From positions 1 to 23,605 of the forward strand of contig CAXMNX010000096.1 in assembly GCA_964194845.1 (NCBI GenBank): a DNA stretch of 23,605 bases. Direction: 5' to 3'. Below the pieces are notes generated by a model. The model had not been told where the DNA came from. It did no database searches and saw only the letters and a list, made by a program, of their open reading frames with translations. The translations under genes and the position numbers were made by a program. Every line of letters begins with the position of its first letter. The first letter of the stretch is position 1. Of the stretch, positions 1-7,012 are shown in pieces. This DNA is from CAXMNX01 sp964194845. Lineage in GTDB: Bacteria > Pseudomonadota > Alphaproteobacteria > Rhodobacterales > Rhodobacteraceae.

Positions 1-7
1 AGCACTC

Positions 8-36
8 TTCCAATATTAACCCTAAGCCCCTATATT
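8..36 (+). promoter_or_regulatory. putative ssrA promoter
   Basis: A TATATT box (31-36) lies just upstream of the first structured tmRNA segment. With a 17-base spacer the -35 region would be TTCCAA (8-13), a weak match. The position would start transcription near 43, before the acceptor piece. This is inference from consensus matching only. Confidence 0.35.
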
Positions 37-123
37 CAAAGCGTTCCGGCAACGGGACTATGGACATAAACGCGCTCGTAATAAGCGGATCGGACCCGGG
101 GGCGGTACCCGGCGGCTCCACCA

Positions 124-145
124 ACATCCCTTATTGGGGGATCAT
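124..145 (+). other. intervening segment of permuted tmRNA precursor
   Basis: These 22 bases separate the CCA end of the acceptor piece from the first G of the coding piece. ATCCC (126-130) can pair with GGGAT (138-142). In two-piece tmRNAs such a segment is removed during maturation, with the coding-piece 5' end expected from RNase P. Its boundaries follow from the acceptor-stem pairing. Confidence 0.75.
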
Positions 146-231
146 GGGGCCGAAATAGGATCGACGGACGTCTAAAGGGGATTGCTTTGTCTCGGTGAGG
201 TACCACCGATATCGGTCCACAATGCATAGTT

Positions 232-270
232 GCCAATAACAACCATGCTCCGGTAGCTCTCGCTGCGTAA
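232..270 (+). other. tmRNA proteolysis-tag reading frame (ANNNHAPVALAA, stop)
   Basis: The frame runs from the resume codon GCC (232-234) through twelve sense codons to TAA (268-270) and encodes ANNNHAPVALAA. It is preceded by TAGTT, matching the TAGTC context before the resume codon of E. coli tmRNA. The C-terminal LAA is the ClpX recognition end. From memory of the family, Rhodobacter-type tags are similar (ANDNRAPVALAA), which supports both the call and the taxonomic guess. Confidence 0.92.
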
Positions 271-318
271 GCAGTGCGAAAAACCGAACTTAAGCCCTTG
301 CGCCTAGCAGCGTAAGGC

Positions 319-365
319 GGGGTTTGCAGGCACCCGGCAACAGAAGCCTGCACTTTCCCAACCCC
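319..365 (+). terminator. hairpin downstream of ssrA, possible terminator or processing structure
   Basis: TGCAGGC (325-331) pairs perfectly with GCCTGCA (346-352), and GGGGTT (319-324) can pair with AACCCC (360-365) across a 7-base bulge. No run of T follows, so it is not a textbook intrinsic terminator. It may shape the 3' end of the ssrA transcript or the leader of the chromate genes. Confidence 0.35.
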
Positions 366-485
366 ACTGACTTGCAAAATTATCGGTATGTGAGTATCGG
401 TGCCACCCATGGGGCCAGCGAACGCCCCGTGAGGCTTTGGCCCAAGATTCGTATCCCGAAACCTGAGTTGCAGGAAGGATGCGTC

Positions 486-1298
486 ATGGCTGCACCAAAT
501 GAAATTACCGTTGATCAATTAAATCGTTTGGTCGGCACACCAGAATGCCCGGCAATTGCTGACATCTCTATTGATCCGGATTTCAATGACGACCCCTATC
601 TTATTCCAGGGTCATTTCGACATCCGCACACAGATATCCCCGGTTTGATCAAAAGGCTTGCTGGCCGCCACGTAGTAATAACCTGTCAGAGAGGCATCAA
701 ACTCAGTCAGGGATTGGTGTCTTGGCTGCGATGCGAAGGCGTCGAAGCGCAATATCTGCAAGGCGGCATGTTTGCTTGGCGCGATGCAAAAAACACGGTT
801 CGCGTCCCGGCCAGTGCCCTGCCCCCGCAAGTCGGGGAAAATACACTTTGGGTCACACGTCACCGGCCCAAGATCGACAGGATCGCATGCCCCTGGCTGA
901 TCCGGCGATTTGTCGACCCATCGGCAAAGTTCCTGTTCGTGTCACCGCAGGAAGTGCTCGGCGTCGCCGATCGTTATAGTGCGACGCCGTTCGATATCGA
1001 AGACGTGCATTTCTCCCATCGCGGTCCAAAATGCACATTCGACACGATGCTGAATGAGTTCTGCCTTCACACCGCGCCGCTGGATCGCCTTGCCGAAGTT
1101 GTTCGCGCCGCAGACACCGATACCCACCACGCATCGCCTCAGGCGGCAGGGCTGTTGGCGATATCAGTGGGGCTTTCGCGGCAATTCAAGGACGACCACG
1201 TCCAACTGGACACCGGCATGACCGTATATGACGCGCTATATCGGTGGGCGCGTGACGGATTTGATGAAGGCCACGATTGGCCGGCGTCCCGTTCATGA
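486..1298 (+). CDS. chrB: rhodanese-ChrB fusion, chromate resistance protein
   Basis: This 270-residue protein has an N-terminal rhodanese-like domain (about 5-105) with the cysteine loop ITCQRG (Cys67) and a tail resembling the rhodanese GG(M)FAW motif (93-98). A ChrB C-terminal domain follows (about 118-265), marked by WVTRHRPKIDRIACPWLIRRF. ChrB proteins are associated with chromate resistance, either as chromate-responsive regulators or as accessory factors for ChrA; this form lacks the usual ChrB N-terminal regulatory domain. The start ATG is preceded by GGAAGG at a normal distance. An upstream in-frame extension to 324 would run into the tmRNA 3' structure and has no family support. TTGCAA (372-377) with TATCGG (395-400) is a weak promoter candidate. 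The gene ends inside the chrA start (ATGA overlap). Confidence 0.85.
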   Translation: MAAPNEITVDQLNRLVGTPECPAIADISIDPDFNDDPYLIPGSFRHPHTDIPGLIKRLAGRHVVITCQRGIKLSQGLVSWLRCEGVEAQYLQGGMFAWRDAKNTVRVPASALPPQVGENTLWVTRHRPKIDRIACPWLIRRFVDPSAKFLFVSPQEVLGVADRYSATPFDIEDVHFSHRGPKCTFDTMLNEFCLHTAPLDRLAEVVRAADTDTHHASPQAAGLLAISVGLSRQFKDDHVQLDTGMTVYDALYRWARDGFDEGHDWPASRS

Positions 1299-2542
1299 TG
1301 CCCTCATATTCTAAACTATTCCGGGTCTTTGGCCGGATTGGTATCCATTCTTTCGGCGGACCCGCAGCTCAGATCGCGCTGATGCACCGAGAACTTGTCG
1401 AACGCGAAGGCTGGCTCAAGGAAGATGAATTTCTCGGCGCGCTCTCATTCTGTATGCTTTTGCCCGGCCCCGAAGCCATGCAGCTGGCAACGTATGCTGG
1501 GTGGCGATTGCATGGAATTCGCGGCGGGCTGATAGCGGGCCTTCTTTTTGTGCTGCCCGGCGCAATCGCCATGTTCGCAATTTCTGCGATCTACGCGATT
1601 TGGGGGACAGTGCCATTGGTCGAGGCGGTTTTTCTTGGCGTCCAGGCCACCGTCGTCGCCATCGTGATCGAAGCGCTTTTCAAGATCTCAAGAAAGGCGC
1701 TGAAAAAGCCTGACCGATGGTTTATCGCCGCACTGTCATTTTTGGCAATATTCGCTTTCAGCGTTCCATTTCCGCTTATCATCGCTGTAGCCGCAGTCTG
1801 GGGATATCTGACTGCCCAATCATCGGAACCTGAACCGGGCGTCGAAGTTCAAAGAAAGCATTCCTTTCGACCGATATTGATCGCGGGCGCGCTTTGGCTC
1901 CTGCCTGTGCTGGCACTTTGGGCGGCAAAATCGACCTTCTTACTAAGCGTCGCGACATTCTTCTCAAAGCTGGCAGTTGTGACGTTTGGTGGCGCCTACG
2001 CTGTTTTGGCCTACATGGCCCAGGAAGTCGTTTCCGAATTTGGCTGGATCACCACCGAACAGATGATGGACGGGCTTGGCCTTGCAGAAACAACGCCTGG
2101 TCCATTGATTCTCGTCACGCAATTCGTCGGATTTCAGGCAGGCTATGCGTCCGGCGGGCTGGCGCTTGCCTTTGTGGCGGGCTTGGTCACGCTCTGGGTC
2201 ACATTCGTTCCGTGTTTCCTCTGGATATTTGCAGGCGCACCGTTTTTGGCGCGCCTAACCGCGTCTCCCCGTATTTCCGGCGCACTTTCGGCGATCACGG
2301 CTGCGGTTGTTGGTGTGATTTTGAATCTGTCGGTGTGGTTCACCGCAAACGTTTTATTTCAGGACATCGGAAGGCTGAATTTTGGCCCCTTCTCGCTTAT
2401 CTCTGTATCCATTTCATCAATTGATTTGTTGGCGCTTGGACTAGTCTTTCTGGGGATCGTCCTTCTGCTGGGCTTTCGGCTTGGGCTTGGCGTCACGCTT
2501 GTGGCAGGCTCAGTTGCCGGATTGATAACCGGTCTCATCTAA
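1295..2542 (+). CDS. chrA: chromate transporter ChrA (two CHR domains)
   Basis: A very hydrophobic 415-residue membrane protein of the long-chain CHR family, which exports chromate from the cytoplasm. Both homologous halves are visible. The N-terminal half has FGRIGIHSFGGPAAQ followed by LLPGPEAMQLATYAGW. The C-terminal half has KLAVVTFGGAYAVLAYM followed by ETTPGPLILVTQFVGF. Each half pairs an FGG segment with a PGP segment, the family hallmark. The start ATG at 1295 overlaps the chrB stop (ATGA); an adjacent ATG at 1298 is equally possible. The overlap points to translational coupling with chrB. The TTG at 1277 is an unlikely start. Substrate is inferred from family and from the ChrB neighbour. 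Confidence 0.92.
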   Translation: MMPSYSKLFRVFGRIGIHSFGGPAAQIALMHRELVEREGWLKEDEFLGALSFCMLLPGPEAMQLATYAGWRLHGIRGGLIAGLLFVLPGAIAMFAISAIYAIWGTVPLVEAVFLGVQATVVAIVIEALFKISRKALKKPDRWFIAALSFLAIFAFSVPFPLIIAVAAVWGYLTAQSSEPEPGVEVQRKHSFRPILIAGALWLLPVLALWAAKSTFLLSVATFFSKLAVVTFGGAYAVLAYMAQEVVSEFGWITTEQMMDGLGLAETTPGPLILVTQFVGFQAGYASGGLALAFVAGLVTLWVTFVPCFLWIFAGAPFLARLTASPRISGALSAITAAVVGVILNLSVWFTANVLFQDIGRLNFGPFSLISVSISSIDLLALGLVFLGIVLLLGFRLGLGVTLVAGSVAGLITGLI

Positions 2543-2620
2543 TCGCGAGCGCTAATCGCGCGTCCCGCCTTTCCTTCACCTCCGAATCTTTTATGCTGGC
2601 GCCATCAGCCAGGAGTACGC

Positions 2621-3094
2621 ATGGACCGAAGTATCGACTACGGCAACCTGATGCACCGCGCGATGCGGGGGCTGATCCGCAAGGTTCTCGAGGATGTTGC
2701 CGAAAGCGGGCTTCCGGGCCAGCACCATTTCTTTATTACATTTGACACCATGCACCCGGACGTCGAAATGGCGGACTGGCTCAGTGATCGCTACCCTGAC
2801 GAAATGACGGTTGTCATGCAGCACTGGTTTGAAAACCTCGACATTGGCGACGAAGGATTTGCGGTGACGTTAAATTTCGGAGATTCGCCCGAACCTCTCT
2901 ACATTCCCTATGACGCGATTAGAACGTTTGTCGATCCGTCGGTCGAGTTTGGCCTGAGGTTTGAAACTCAGGAAGAATCAGATGGCGAAAACGTTGTTCA
3001 AAGCGTCACACCCATCGCGGATCGCAAGAATGAAGACGGGGAAAAACCTGAAGGCGACGCCGATATCGTAAGTCTGGACAACTTCCGGAAATAA
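2621..3094 (+). CDS. sspB: SspB-family ClpXP adaptor protein
   Basis: SspB captures ssrA-tagged proteins from rescued ribosomes and hands them to the ClpXP protease in the cytoplasm. The 157-residue protein has the alphaproteobacterial SspB core (about 1-110), including the HHFFITFDT strand, the DEMTVVMQHWFENL segment and YIPYDAIRTFVDPSVEFGLRF. An acidic linker (about 113-145) leads to a conserved C-terminal tail, DIVSLDNFRK, which by family comparison is the ClpX-binding segment. The start follows a weak purine-rich site (AGGAG at 2611-2615). It lies 78 bases after chrA, on the same strand, and upstream of an unknown gene. The tmRNA whose tag it should recognise lies about 2.3 kb upstream. 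Confidence 0.93.
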   Translation: MDRSIDYGNLMHRAMRGLIRKVLEDVAESGLPGQHHFFITFDTMHPDVEMADWLSDRYPDEMTVVMQHWFENLDIGDEGFAVTLNFGDSPEPLYIPYDAIRTFVDPSVEFGLRFETQEESDGENVVQSVTPIADRKNEDGEKPEGDADIVSLDNFRK

Positions 3095-3178
3095 TTGGCC
3101 AAATTTTTGCCGCTTTTTATCCGGCCTCTCGCCACTTTCTGTTGAAATTATCGCCCCCAGCGCATTGGGGAGTGATGA

Positions 3179-3763
3179 ATGTTTTTTCGTGATCTGAAGC
3201 TGAAAGGCGGAACTTCTTTCGAAGTTGTCTTGGCCGAAGCCCGACTTCCGGTTCGCCTTGGCCATCGCGACGCCAGTTTCGTGTTTGGCGATCCGCTGGC
3301 ACGACAGCTCGCTGTTGCGGGCCTCGGCGCCGTCACCGATGTTCGCGCCCATGAAAAAGCGCCCGAAGATGTTTGCGGCGTCACGCTTTATCTTGGTCTT
3401 CGCGACGCGTCGCAACGCGGCCTAAAAACTGTGGCCAACATGCTCGAACAACTAGATGCGCCGCTGGGATCGTCACTTCGCCTCAGCCACGGCGGTGAAC
3501 CAATGGTCTTTGGCGTGACCGAAGGGCTGGAGATTTCCGTTGCAAGTGCTGAAACCCCCGACGCAGGAAGCCGGCGACACTTCGCCCGCGCGTGCGCGGA
3601 AGCCATGGAAGGCTTCGCAATCAGCCGTGGTTGGGCCAGGCGCAAAGACCGCACAATCTTCTACTTCTACGGCGAAAGTTTTCAGCGTATGCACGCAAGC
3701 CTTTCCCGCCTGCTGAACGCCGACCCGGATTTCACATCGGCAGTTGCCCGCCGCTTAGCCTGA
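3179..3763 (+). CDS. conserved-looking protein of unknown function between sspB and fumC
   Basis: The 194-residue product is soluble, with no signal peptide or membrane segment. I do not recognise a named domain. It opens with MFFRDLKLKGGTSFEVVLAE; a middle part rich in alternating hydrophobic residues (about 60-125) suggests an alpha/beta fold; a basic and aromatic stretch (WARRKDRTIFYFYGESF, about 154-170) precedes a helical end. The start ATG follows GGGGAG at a good distance, and codon use resembles its neighbours, so I take it as a real gene. It sits 84 bases after sspB and 98 before fumC, all co-directional. My recollection is that this position is often occupied by a similar gene in Rhodobacteraceae, but I could not check. 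Confidence 0.75.
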   Translation: MFFRDLKLKGGTSFEVVLAEARLPVRLGHRDASFVFGDPLARQLAVAGLGAVTDVRAHEKAPEDVCGVTLYLGLRDASQRGLKTVANMLEQLDAPLGSSLRLSHGGEPMVFGVTEGLEISVASAETPDAGSRRHFARACAEAMEGFAISRGWARRKDRTIFYFYGESFQRMHASLSRLLNADPDFTSAVARRLA

Positions 3764-3861
3764 GACTCGTTCGCGCCGCAGCCGAGAGGCAGCGTTTTTC
3801 GATTCCGCTTAAACCGGAAACCCATTAATGGTCTTGTCGGAAGTGTCCGAGGAGAGCACGC

Positions 3862-5256
3862 ATGGCCCAGACCCGCATGGAAACCGATAGCTTTGGACCG
3901 CTCGAGGTCCCTTCCGAGAAATATTGGGGCGCTCAAACGCAGCGCAGCCTGCTGAATTTTCCGATCGGCTGGGAAAGGCAACCAAGCGCCATCGTGCGCG
4001 CACTTGGGGTCATAAAGCAGGCCTGCGCCGAGGCAAACAAAGCCGCCGGTGCGCTGGATACGGATAAGGCCGACGCGATTATTCAAGCCGCGTCCGAGGT
4101 CATCGAAGGCGATCTGGACGATCACTTTCCACTGGTCGTCTGGCAAACGGGCTCGGGCACGCAATCGAATATGAACGCCAACGAGGTTATCGCAAACCGT
4201 GCCATCGAAATCCTGGGCGGCGACATTGGCTCGAAAGATCCGGTGCATCCAAATGACCACTGCAACATGGGGCAGTCGTCCAACGATACTTTTCCAACTG
4301 CGATGCACATCGCCACCGCAATGACAGCGCGGGATGTATTGCTACCTGGGCTTAGAAAGCTTCATGCCGCGCTCGAAGCGAAAGTCGTTGAGTTTGACGG
4401 CATTATCAAAATTGGCCGCACGCACACCATGGATGCGACACCGTTGACACTGGCACAGGAATTCTCAGGCTACGCCCACCAGGTGGCCAAATCAATTGAA
4501 CGCATCGAAACCGCGCTCGGCGACATATACGAGCTTGCCCAAGGCGGAACCGCGGTTGGGACCGGGCTAAATACCCGCCCCGGTTGGGATGACGACGTTG
4601 CCGCCAATATGGCGCGGATCACCGGCCTTCCCTTTGTCACCGCACCGAACAAGTTCGAAGCCTTGGCCGCGCACGACGCAATGGTGGCGATGTCGGGCGC
4701 GCTCAAAGCGACGGCGGCGAGCCTCTTTAAGATTGCCAATGACATTCGCTTTCTTGGCTCAGGTCCGCGTTGCGGCTTATACGAGTTGCTCTTGCCGGAA
4801 AACGAACCCGGCTCGTCCATCATGCCCGGCAAGGTCAATCCAACACAGTGTGAAGCCATAACTCAGGTATGCGCGCACGTTGTCGGAAATGATGCCGCCG
4901 TCGGTATGGCCGGAAGTCAGGGCCATTTTGAACTGAACGTCTACAAACCGATGATCGCCTACAATGTTCTTCAGTCGATGCAGCTTCTGGGCGACGCAAG
5001 TTCGGCGTTTACCGACAACTGCGTCAGTGGCATCCAGGCAAATAAGACCAGAATTGACCAGCTTATGCGAGAATCGCTTATGCTGGTCACCGCTCTCGCT
5101 CCGACAATCGGCTACGACAACGCAACGAAGGTCGCAAAGACCGCACACAGGAACGGGACAACGCTCAGGGAAGAGGCCGTAAATCTCGGTTTCGTTGACG
5201 AGACGACGTTCGACGAAGTTGTAAGGCCGGAAAATATGATCGGACCCAAAACTTGA
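3862..5256 (+). CDS. fumC: fumarate hydratase, class II
   Basis: Class II fumarase reversibly hydrates fumarate to L-malate in the TCA cycle; it is a cytoplasmic homotetramer without an iron-sulfur cluster. The 464 residues match the usual family length. Visible motifs are TGSGTQSNMNANEV (96-109), HPNDHCNMGQSSNDTFPTAMH (129-149, the B-site and active-site region), GRTHTMDATP (185-194, His188) and the superfamily signature GSSIMPGKVNP (317-327) with the mobile-loop serines. The ATG follows GGAGAG. The stop TGA overlaps the TTG start of the next small gene (TTGA), so the three genes through 5656 are probably one operon. Confidence 0.97.
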   Translation: MAQTRMETDSFGPLEVPSEKYWGAQTQRSLLNFPIGWERQPSAIVRALGVIKQACAEANKAAGALDTDKADAIIQAASEVIEGDLDDHFPLVVWQTGSGTQSNMNANEVIANRAIEILGGDIGSKDPVHPNDHCNMGQSSNDTFPTAMHIATAMTARDVLLPGLRKLHAALEAKVVEFDGIIKIGRTHTMDATPLTLAQEFSGYAHQVAKSIERIETALGDIYELAQGGTAVGTGLNTRPGWDDDVAANMARITGLPFVTAPNKFEALAAHDAMVAMSGALKATAASLFKIANDIRFLGSGPRCGLYELLLPENEPGSSIMPGKVNPTQCEAITQVCAHVVGNDAAVGMAGSQGHFELNVYKPMIAYNVLQSMQLLGDASSAFTDNCVSGIQANKTRIDQLMRESLMLVTALAPTIGYDNATKVAKTAHRNGTTLREEAVNLGFVDETTFDEVVRPENMIGPKT

Positions 5257-5435
5257 GCGACACGCCAGTCACTTTGAATACTATCCGCAAGGCCCGCAAG
5301 CGCGACGCAGCGCGGAAAGCCGCAGATCAAAACGCAGTCAGGTTCGGCCGCACGAAAGCCGAAAAATCAGCTGATCTGGCCAAGGAATTGCAGCGACAAA
5401 AACTACTGGATCAGCACCAGCGCGAAGACCCATGA
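5253..5435 (+). CDS. DUF4169 family small protein
   Basis: A 60-residue highly charged protein. The pattern VTLNTIRKARKRDAARKAA, the RFGRTKAEK block and the LDQHQRE end match DUF4169, a family of short alphaproteobacterial proteins of unknown function. The predicted structure is one or two long helices. The start is TTG at 5253, overlapping the fumC stop by 4 bases (TTGA); no alternative ATG exists upstream in frame before the fumC end. Its own stop overlaps the following start (ATGA). Strict coupling to fumC upstream and an RHH gene downstream is its main contextual clue. Confidence 0.85.
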   Translation: MSDTPVTLNTIRKARKRDAARKAADQNAVRFGRTKAEKSADLAKELQRQKLLDQHQREDP

Positions 5436-5656
5436 GCCGACCGAAGAAGCGCTCGCTCACGCTTCGCGGTCACAGAACTTCGGTTTCGCTTGAAGACGAA
5501 TTTTGGCAGGCATTCCGCGAAATCGCTGTTGAAAAAGACCGCTCTATCAACGATCTGGCCGCCGAAATCGATGAACTGCGCGGGATGAATGCCGGACTTG
5601 CCTCGGCGATCCGCCTATATGTCCTCGCCCACTTTCGCCAACTTCCGCGCCGCTGA
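5432..5656 (+). CDS. ribbon-helix-helix domain protein (RHH_4 type)
   Basis: A 74-residue protein that resembles the RHH_4 family: the strand HRTSVSLEDEFW is followed by a helix (AFREIAVEKDR), the turn SINDLAAEID and a second helix reaching ASAIRLYVLAHF. Such proteins usually bind DNA as dimers, so this is a candidate small regulator, target unknown. It starts with ATG overlapping the DUF4169 stop (ATGA). Its last 42 bases (5615-5656) are also the antisense of the 3' end of the P450 gene, so both proteins use the same DNA at their C-termini. Confidence 0.86.
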   Translation: MSRPKKRSLTLRGHRTSVSLEDEFWQAFREIAVEKDRSINDLAAEIDELRGMNAGLASAIRLYVLAHFRQLPRR

Positions 5657-7012
5657 CGAACCTGTCTGGATGTTTTCCGCGACAAGTCTGCGGTCAATCT
5701 TCAGCCTAATTCCGTCCCGCGACCGCACCGTTAGATGCGCCACCGGAACCGGCAGATCCAAAGGCTCGAACCGATATTCCGCCATTATTACGCCAAGCAA
5801 AATCGCAGCCTCCGCCATTGCAAAGCCCGCACCCGGACAAGCCCGCGGCCCGCTTGAAAACGGCTGATATGCATCGCGTTCCGGCCCATGCTCCGCTGCA
5901 CTATCCCACCGCGCCGGGTTAAACTCGTCCGGCGCGTCCCAAATTCGCTCGTGCCGATGCAAATGCCAGGGCGAAATTACGACTTGCGACCCTCTTCTCA
6001 CATTGCGCCCGCGAAATTCCTCGGCGCGCGTCGCCTCGCGCACAAACATCGGCACCGGCGGATACAATCGCAGCGTTTCGCGAAGGACGTTCCGCGTGTG
6101 CGGCATCGAAGCCAGCTTCGAAAAATCAGGTGCGGAAACAAATTCCAGCGATTCCCGGGAAACCCGTTCACCCCACTCCGGCGACGCCGCCAGCAACCAC
6201 AGCGCCCACCCCAATAACGAAGCACTTGTCTCGTGCCCCGCAAGGAAAAATATCGCGACCTGATCGACCATTTCATCGCGATCAAATTGCTGACCGGTCA
6301 CCGGATCCTTCGTCGTCATGATCTTCGTGCCAAGGTCGTCCGGCGCGTTGCCCTCCGAAATTTCAACCAACCGGCGATCGACTAGCTCGGTGATAAGCTT
6401 TCGCAACCTCGCCGCCGCACGACGCGCACGCCCGAAATGCCAAACCGGCACCCATGGCACCAAAGCATTCAGCGTCGCGACAGGTTGCTCGCGTTGGAAG
6501 GCACGAAACGCCTGATACGTCTCTGCCGCCGTTTCATGATCAATGGGAATCGAGAAGAGCGTGCGAAAAATCACGTCCGCCGTCGCATAACTGGCAATTC
6601 CCTCGATATCCCTTTCGCCGGGCTCGATCCGCTCAGTGGCTGCCTGCGCAGCGGCATACATCGACGGGAAACTTTGGCGAACCCGCCCGCCGGCAAAGGC
6701 AGGGTCTATGATACGCCGCTGCCGCTTCCAAACCTCGCCATTGGTGACAAATACTGACTGACCCAAAAGCGGCGCAAGCCCGGACGTGACCCGCCGCGAC
6801 TTCGGAAAATCTTCCGGTCGATCTCGCAACACGAGACGGACCAGGCCTGGGTCATTCAGCAGAAACGACCGGAAAAACGGCGTTCGAAATTCCGCCATCC
6901 ACGCGCGATAAAGTCGTGCAGGCTGCGCCGATAAAATGTCTCGGCGAAACAGCCGCCAATACCGCCAAAGCGACACCTTTTCAGGCCGCGCGGCGGGCTT
7001 TGGAGGGATCAT
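5615..7012 (-). CDS. cytochrome P450
   Basis: This 465-residue soluble P450 has all core signatures: the oxygen-activating I-helix AGHET (258-262), the K-helix ExxR as ETLR (312-315), the PERF-like FNPARW (364-369) and the heme loop FSSGPRACPG (385-394) with Cys392 as thiolate ligand. There is no N-terminal membrane anchor and no fused reductase, so it needs a separate ferredoxin/reductase, not visible here. The overall style resembles bacterial CYP enzymes of the CYP102/CYP4-like branch with the 'FxxGxRxCxG' loop; the substrate cannot be deduced. The start overlaps the stop of the upstream hydrolase-like gene by 4 bases (7009-7012). The 3' end overlaps the RHH gene on the other strand. Confidence 0.96.
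   Translation of the reverse strand: MIPPKPAARPEKVSLWRYWRLFRRDILSAQPARLYRAWMAEFRTPFFRSFLLNDPGLVRLVLRDRPEDFPKSRRVTSGLAPLLGQSVFVTNGEVWKRQRRIIDPAFAGGRVRQSFPSMYAAAQAATERIEPGERDIEGIASYATADVIFRTLFSIPIDHETAAETYQAFRAFQREQPVATLNALVPWVPVWHFGRARRAAARLRKLITELVDRRLVEISEGNAPDDLGTKIMTTKDPVTGQQFDRDEMVDQVAIFFLAGHETSASLLGWALWLLAASPEWGERVSRESLEFVSAPDFSKLASMPHTRNVLRETLRLYPPVPMFVREATRAEEFRGRNVRRGSQVVISPWHLHRHERIWDAPDEFNPARWDSAAEHGPERDAYQPFSSGPRACPGAGFAMAEAAILLGVIMAEYRFEPLDLPVPVAHLTVRSRDGIRLKIDRRLVAENIQTGSSAARKLAKVGEDI

Larger units (their letters stand above)
43..326 (+). ncRNA. ssrA: circularly permuted two-piece tmRNA (acceptor piece, intervening segment, coding piece)
   Basis: tmRNA rescues stalled ribosomes and adds a degradation tag. 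In alphaproteobacteria the gene is permuted, so the 3' acceptor part comes first. Seen here: the acceptor piece ends in CGGCTCC (113-119), discriminator A120 and encoded CCA (121-123). A T-arm directly precedes it, stem CCGGG (96-100)/CCCGG (108-112). After a short spacer (124-145) with its own small hairpin, the coding piece starts GGGGCCG (146-152). This pairs with 113-119 to give a full 7-bp acceptor stem with a G3-U70 wobble, the alanyl-tRNA synthetase identity pair. It continues with a D-arm-like stretch (GGATCGACGG, 158-167), a pseudoknot-like region (CGGTG 193-197/CACCG 204-208 or ACCGAT/ATCGGT 205-216) and the tag frame at 232-270. The stop codon sits in a GTAA tetraloop hairpin (263-274). 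Hairpin 296-303/310-317 and possible helix 281-285/321-325 close the 3' side. Both outer ends are estimates. Confidence 0.93.

Noticed and set aside
324..485. N-terminal extension of the rhodanese-ChrB frame
   Set aside because: It would overlap the tmRNA 3' hairpin and lacks a ribosome site; ATG 486 has one and begins the domain.
36..518. 160-residue minus-strand open frame
   Set aside because: It lies antisense to the tmRNA and its leader, has no family resemblance and no ribosome site; the RNA structure explains the region.
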